In this document: positions 59,434 through 64,000 of the stretch, piece after piece
Position numbering within the stretch: position 1 is the first letter of the stretch
Layout: each line of letters starts with the position of its first letter
NCBI GenBank assembly: GCA_012064415.1
Contig: SSNU01000119.1
Location: forward strand, 658,529 to 722,528
Source of the DNA: Gyrodactylus bullatarudis
Taxonomy: Eukaryota > Platyhelminthes > Monogenea > Gyrodactylidea > Gyrodactylidae
Direction of reading: 5' to 3'
Length of the DNA stretch: 64,000 bases
Made by a program: the position numbers and the translations under genes
Notes under the pieces: generated by a model
What the model was told of the DNA's origin: nothing
The model's database searches: none
What the model saw: only the letters and a program-made list of their open reading frames with translations

Positions 59434-59895
59434 TTAATCAATACCAAACTCAAAGTTTAACACTTTTCTACGAATAATCTCGGCATCATTGTTCGTCCTC
59501 GACATGAAAGCAAACATGTTCTTGAGAAATTCAATGTTTATCTCGATTCTGTTGGATCGTAACCGATAAAAGATTTCATTTGAGCTAGCGGGAAACTCAA
59601 TATTCATATCCTCAAGGCTGATACCAATTCTGGGATCAAAGGTGTCCGTTTCACTGATTTTCTTAATTCTCTTCTTGTTCAGAATCTTGCGTCGGTGCAA
59701 ATTCTCCAAACAGCTATTGGTCAGGAGTAGTACAAACTTTGCATTAACTGTTGCAAATATCAATGTTATCCCGATAATGAATAAAGTCGACTGATTTGGT
59801 AATTCCCCAGAGTGATTGTTTTCATCGCCAAACTTGCCCAGGTCATGGCCAATGTTAAAGTTGCTCAGAAACTCATTGATATCTTTTAGATTCAT
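59434..59895 (-). CDS. Small single-pass membrane protein, unrecognised (153 aa)
   Basis: One uninterrupted exon. The first 35 residues are hydrophilic, followed by one strong hydrophobic segment (LFIIGITLIFATVNAKFVLLL), a basic stretch (HRRKILNKKRIKK) and a mixed C-terminal region. The basic residues after the helix suggest a type II or tail-in topology (inference). I know no family with this pattern. Its ATG is 60 bp below the PIGA stop codon on the same strand, and its end faces RTEL1. The intact frame of 153 codons in an AT-rich region supports a real gene. Confidence 0.65.
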   Translation of the reverse strand: MNLKDINEFLSNFNIGHDLGKFGDENNHSGELPNQSTLFIIGITLIFATVNAKFVLLLTNSCLENLHRRKILNKKRIKKISETDTFDPRIGISLEDMNIEFPASSNEIFYRLRSNRIEINIEFLKNMFAFMSRTNNDAEIIRRKVLNFEFGID

Positions 59896-59955
59896 TTTGC
59901 AAAAGTTACAAATTAATTCAATGAGTAAAAATAAAATTTATTTGTAAAGAATATT

Positions 59956-61338
59956 CTAGGGAGAGCATTGAAAGTCACTCAGCTTCTTCTGGGTGTAGCG
60001 GGAAATCTTGAGGATTTTTTTCTCCGGCCTGAAAAGACATAACATTTTATATACAAAATAGTGAAATAGGTAGTAAATTGCCATCACCTTTCCAAAGACA
60101 AACCCTAACTCATTCATATAGAGGTTCAAACGAGTTTTCAGAGTCATTTTCGGCTTATTCAGTGTATGGTTGTAAACAACTTCTGTTCTTCTTGCCACAT
60201 CATTCCAATTGTAATAGCTCTTGACACGTTCATGACGATTATTAGCCATTTCAATTCGTTCTTTAAGACTTTTTTCAGTCTTTTCTTTCATGATTCCTTC
60301 AATGACGGAAGCTAGACAAGAAGCTAGCTCAGATGCGCTAACAGGAACTAATTCGATCATATCGTCTGGTAGGACTTCGACGATACCTCCCACTTTGGTA
60401 GAAACTATCTTTAGTCCACAAGAGGCAGCCTCGATAATGGCAATACAAAATGCCTCAGTCAGGGATGTATTTAGGAACAAATCCCCTTTAACTAGGACAT
60501 TACGAATCTGATCCTGAGTAACAGATCCTATGAGGTGTACTCTATCTTGAAGATTGTATCTCTCTCGAATTTCTTCAAGGTTTAGATATTTGGGACCATC
60601 GCCACCAATTGTAAATTCAAGGTAGGGAAAAGTGTGACATAGAACCGGAATGATGAGACAAAGCAAGTCAATTCCTTTGCGGTAGACTAGTCTGGATATA
60701 ACCACAACATTTACACGATTTGGCTTCGTTTGACTGACATCTGGAAATAATTTTGAGCTATCGATTGCATTTGGAATCACATAAACATCATTTGGGTCAA
60801 CTTTGGCTCTAAGTACTGTATTTTCTTTACTGGTATATGACACACAAATACACTTGTCAACATTCTTTAGACCGAATTCAAGGCCTTTATTTGCCAAAAT
60901 TGAGGATAAATCAGCAAAACCAAATAAGGAATGATCTGTGAACACAGTTTTGAGTCCCATTGTAGAGGCATTTAATAAAGCCTCGAAACATAACGGGCTG
61001 AATGCAGAATGACCGTGAACTAACTCGATAGATTCTCTGATAAAGATTTCTCTGAGTATTGAAAACGTTCCAAAGAATGTCAAGAGTATAGCATTGTTAT
61101 AGATAGGCTTCAAAGGTATATAAAAGGTCTTTATGTTTCCTTTCAAGTAACGAATACTGGACTTGATTCTATCTCTTGTTCTATACTGATGCGTAATAAT
61201 AATGACTTTATGATTTAAGCGTTGAAGGTGAACAGCAAGCTGGTATATGTGGCTTTCCACTCCACCAACATTGGGATAAAAGAAATCACATACCAAGGCT
61301 ATATTGAAAGTTCTTTTTTTGGATTCATAATTTCGCAT
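59956..61338 (-). CDS. PIGA: Phosphatidylinositol N-acetylglucosaminyltransferase catalytic subunit A
   Basis: Catalyses the first step of GPI-anchor synthesis, moving GlcNAc from UDP-GlcNAc to phosphatidylinositol on the cytosolic face of the ER, within the GPI-GnT complex. Single exon, 460 aa (human 484). Family blocks are clear: VCDFFYPNVGGVESHIYQLA near residue 16, VHGHSAFSPLCFEAL, TVFTDHSLFGFADLSSI, KCICVSYTSKENTVLRA, VIPNAIDSSKLFP, VVISRLVYRKGIDLL, FTIGGDGPK. The GT4 E-x7-E motif is EAFCIAIIE. A hydrophobic segment near residue 425 (VFGKVMAIYYLFHYFVYKML) is the C-terminal ER anchor. The lack of introns contrasts with the neighbouring genes. It starts 43 bp from MFSD13A, which is transcribed the other way. 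Confidence 0.96.
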   Translation of the reverse strand: MRNYESKKRTFNIALVCDFFYPNVGGVESHIYQLAVHLQRLNHKVIIITHQYRTRDRIKSSIRYLKGNIKTFYIPLKPIYNNAILLTFFGTFSILREIFIRESIELVHGHSAFSPLCFEALLNASTMGLKTVFTDHSLFGFADLSSILANKGLEFGLKNVDKCICVSYTSKENTVLRAKVDPNDVYVIPNAIDSSKLFPDVSQTKPNRVNVVVISRLVYRKGIDLLCLIIPVLCHTFPYLEFTIGGDGPKYLNLEEIRERYNLQDRVHLIGSVTQDQIRNVLVKGDLFLNTSLTEAFCIAIIEAASCGLKIVSTKVGGIVEVLPDDMIELVPVSASELASCLASVIEGIMKEKTEKSLKERIEMANNRHERVKSYYNWNDVARRTEVVYNHTLNKPKMTLKTRLNLYMNELGFVFGKVMAIYYLFHYFVYKMLCLFRPEKKILKISRYTQKKLSDFQCSP

Positions 61339-61381
61339 TAAAATTTTGTTTAACTTAATTCCATGACAATACGATTATTTT
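61339..61381. promoter_or_regulatory. 43 bp divergent start region, PIGA and MFSD13A
   Basis: Only 43 bp separate the two opposed start codons. An out-of-frame ATG at 61363 precedes the MFSD13A ATG at 61382. If MFSD13A begins at the internal ATG 61442, where similarity to other family members starts, the gap grows to about 103 bp. Either way the core promoters must overlap each other or the coding sequence. Confidence 0.6.
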
Positions 61382-63412
61382 ATGACCGTGTTGTTATATC
61401 CAAGCTCCAATTCAGATGACCAAAGAATTATTGAAATTATAATGCGCAGCAAAACTGTTATATCACTTCTTTTTGGAATTATAGGGGGTTCCTATGTTCT
61501 TCTACATGATATTTTCATTATATTCTTTATTGATGCATACGTTAACGGATTCGGAATTACGATTCAGTCCTTTTTAATTGGTGAATTTATATTTCTCATA
61601 TGGAATTCTCTCAACGATCTTATCTTTGGTTTTTATATTGATGCATATATTCTTAAAAACAGCAAGTCGTCCTCCAAGATCATCACCAAGAGACTGTCAA
61701 TTATCAGATATTCAAGTTTACTTTTTTCAATCATTTTTTCTCTAATGTGGAAAAATATTTATTTAAGTGATTATCCCGGGATTCGTTTCGGTTTAAATTT
61801 GTGTATATACGACACTTTCCTCACATTAATCAATCAGCAACATGATGCTCTTTTGAATGATCTAAGCTCTGACCAAATCATTCGGATGAAACTTGGACAG
61901 TCCACCTCTTTTTTCCAGGCAATATCTGCCTTTGGAGTAATATTCGTTTCATGGAAGTCTCACCAGCCCCACGTGAAAATTGGTTCAAATCAAAATCTAT
62001 CTGAAGATTTTACTTATCAAGTTGATGTTTTATCGTTATTTTGTGGATTAATCTCAGTTATTTCTTCGTCAATATTGATAAAATTTTATTCCCACAATCG
62101 AATTGATACTCTCTCAACAACTCCACAAACTCATGAGGGTGGGAAAGCAATCTTTAAATATTTCTCTTCCCTTTTCAATCTCAAAAATATGTTCTGGCTA
62201 GTCCTCACTCAGATTTTCCAAATCTTTAATTGTCATTTTAATAGTAATTTCTTCCCAATTATTGCACAGTCCCTCTTGAGTGAGGAATGGCATGAATACA
62301 TATTCCTCATACTCGGAGTGTCCTTCATTTTGCCACACATTAATAACTACTTTCTACTCAAGATATCAGAAAAATTTGGCATCTATTCTGTGATACGTTA
62401 TTTATTTTTGATAAAGGTACTCATTGCCTTATTTACATTTTTGTTTGGATACAATTCATCTTTCATCATCATATTCTTTATACTAAGGTGAGTTTTAATA
62501 CATTTTCAAAATCATAATTAAAACCCCTTATTTCATTCAGCAATCGAATTTTCACCGAAGGTGTGTGTAAAATATTTAGTCAAGTAATCACCTATCTTGT
62601 TGACGAAGATTACATAACGAATCTTAGACAAGCTCCAATACCGACCATTGTTTTGGGAACTACATCATTCTTTTCGAAACCCGGTCAAACACTTGCACCC
62701 ATTGTTGGTATCTTGTCAATATCAAGTTTGATGGGCAAAAACTTTTGTGAGTTGTATCCATACATTTTATTATTTCATTTTTCAATCAAATAACAACCAA
62801 GAAAGGCTTCAAGAATGATTCCTCTCAACACACAACAAAGATATACTTGGTCAAAGAGAGAATTATTCATAGAAAGAAATATTCTTACTCTTCAATGGGG
62901 AGTGTAGTTGTAATGAGTCTTGATTAAATTATAGAATTGGATTTGAGCATGCTTGATTTGCTGATCATAACTGTTCTCTTTTTTGTAATTCATCTTGCAG
63001 TAAGTAATTTCAGGAGAATTAGTTTGTATCCTATGAATAATAATAATGAACATGACCAATCTGACATAAATATCCTCCAAAATTATGTACACATGTTAAT
63101 TATGAAATTGAATAATAGAAACATTGGATTCATTCATTTTAATTATAAAATGTAGGTCCTGATGGTGATTGTTCCAAAGCAATTTTTGACGTCATGACAG
63201 ACAAATTCCAAGTGTCCGCAGACTCTCCAAAAGATACCCTTAAAAGAGCCTGCTTTCTGACGTCAACAATTCTCACTATTATTGCTGGTTCGTTGCAGTT
63301 ATTGTTCTGGAACAAGTTTACTTTACACGGTGACTACCTTAAACGACTTCAAGCCCAATGCCAAAAGAGATTAACGAGCAGCCCGACAATGTCCAAGTTT
63401 AACCTTGTCTAA
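61382..63412 (+). CDS. MFSD13A: MFSD13A/TMEM180-like major-facilitator transporter
   Basis: Multipass membrane protein of the MFS fold, whose substrate is not established. Exons 61382-62487, 62541-62746 and 63156-63412 sum to 522 aa (human 517). Diagnostic blocks are LIWNSLNDLIFGFYIDA, CIYDTFLTLINQQHDALL, QIFNCHFNSNFFPI, SNRIFTEGVCKIFSQVITYL, VDEDYITNLRQ, KPGQTLAPIVG and WNKFTLHGDYL. About eleven to twelve hydrophobic helices can be read. The first 20 residues before MRSKTVISLL lack a counterpart in human TMEM180, so translation may begin at 61442. The second intron (62747-63155, 409 nt) is long for this region, and a short frame inside it is not coding. Confidence 0.93.
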
Positions 63413-63695
63413 AATACCCCTGTTCAAAAGAATACATTTTTTACGATTCCTTGAACTCCTTTTCGATTTTTGAGTTACACATGCTTGCGAGAAAAAGCTT
63501 TCTTGTCGATTTGCAGGGTTAATTTAGCTACCCCTTAATGCACTTTAACTCGGATTAGATCTAATCAAGTGAGAAAGAAAGCCTCAAAAGTCTAGTAGTT
63601 TCAAGAGAGAAAAATTAAGATTTATTGAAAAATATTATATAACAAGGAAATGATAATAAAAAATAGAGAATGTTTTAGTCTTCATAAAGATCATC
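63413..63695. other. Convergent 3' flanks
   Basis: 283 bp between the stop of MFSD13A and the stop of the minus-strand gene at the window edge. TTTATT near 63619 is a possible poly(A) signal for the minus gene. AATAAA near 63655 is possible for MFSD13A. No coding sequence. Confidence 0.45.
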
Positions 63696-64000
63696 TTAAG
63701 GTGCCTCTTTGTTATTACAATGGCTAGAGTAAAAGTCATTGGCTTCCTTGAAGCCAATATCTCTAGTGTAATCAGAGTACTCTCGGAATAATTGTTCTCC
63801 TAGAGAAGGAAAATTAACGTCAAAAGACACAACTTACTCAAATCGTTTTCAACCAAGCTTGAATCCAAGCTGACAATGACATCAAAGTAACGAATGGCAG
63901 TCTCTAACTGTTTAGACTTGAGCAAATCTCGAATCACCAGATTATGATGGCCGAGGTAGGCGTGGATCAGGATTGATTCTTGGAAGAAAATTGAATTCTT
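63696..64000 (-). CDS. 3' end of an unidentified gene (runs off the window)
   Basis: Two exon parts, 63838-64000 and 63696-63798, join across a 39 nt intron (GTAAGT..CTAG) to give the last 88 residues or so. They read FFQESILIHAYLGHHNLVIR, then LLKSKQLETAIRYFDVIVSL, and end NNKEAP. The helical pattern with small residues at regular spacing resembles a TPR-like alpha solenoid, but one fragment is too short to assign. The rest lies beyond 64000. Confidence 0.6.

Noticed and set aside
62937..63155. Small open frame inside MFSD13A intron 2
   Set aside because: It lies between a good donor at 62747 and the acceptor before 63156 that rejoins the conserved protein. No homology.

Overview
The window is animal nuclear DNA: AT-rich, split by spliceosomal introns with GT..AG ends, and carrying metazoan-only families (collagen IV, fibrillar collagen, Ctr1, GABP-beta, PIG-A, RTEL1, ribosomal protein L4). 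I cannot fix the phylum. A seven-helix gustatory-receptor-like gene and the compact layout suggest a small-genome invertebrate bilaterian. The most distinctive trait is intron size. Many introns outside the collagen genes are only 24-41 nt, while collagen introns cluster near 55-63 nt.

Region 1-41 kb is a collagen block. Two collagen IV genes lie head-to-tail on the minus strand: gene 1 at 1-2680, cut by the window edge, and gene 2 at 3067-11413, complete at about 1765 aa. A 12.7 kb spacer (11414-24140) without a convincing gene holds two long fold-back inverted repeats and a microsatellite. Across it lies a divergent, complete collagen IV gene (24141-30852, about 1764 aa). This keeps the head-to-head logic of animal COL4 pairs, with one arm duplicated and the promoter region greatly expanded. 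Next come a Ctr1 copper transporter (32238-32897), a seven-TM gustatory-receptor-like gene (33418-35089) and a fibrillar collagen (35990-40854, about 1354 aa). The fibrillar chain has a mucin-like threonine-rich N-terminus and an unusual C-propeptide.

Region 42.9-52 kb holds small, tightly packed genes: two EF-hand-type proteins and an Asn/Gln/Ser-rich protein (all minus), a telobox Myb/SANT protein (plus), a GABP-beta orthologue (minus) and a 761-aa protein I do not recognise (plus). A dead LINE follows.

Region 53-64 kb holds RPL4, RTEL1 (16 exons, about 1102 aa, with helicase, harmonin-like and RING parts), a convergent small membrane protein, intronless PIGA, a divergent MFSD13A/TMEM180 that starts 43 bp from PIGA, and the 3' end of an unidentified gene running off the right edge.

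Exon boundaries were derived by hand from splice signals, reading-frame continuity and remembered family sequences. Where exon lengths are said to sum correctly, I added them and they gave a whole number of codons. No alignment or search was run.
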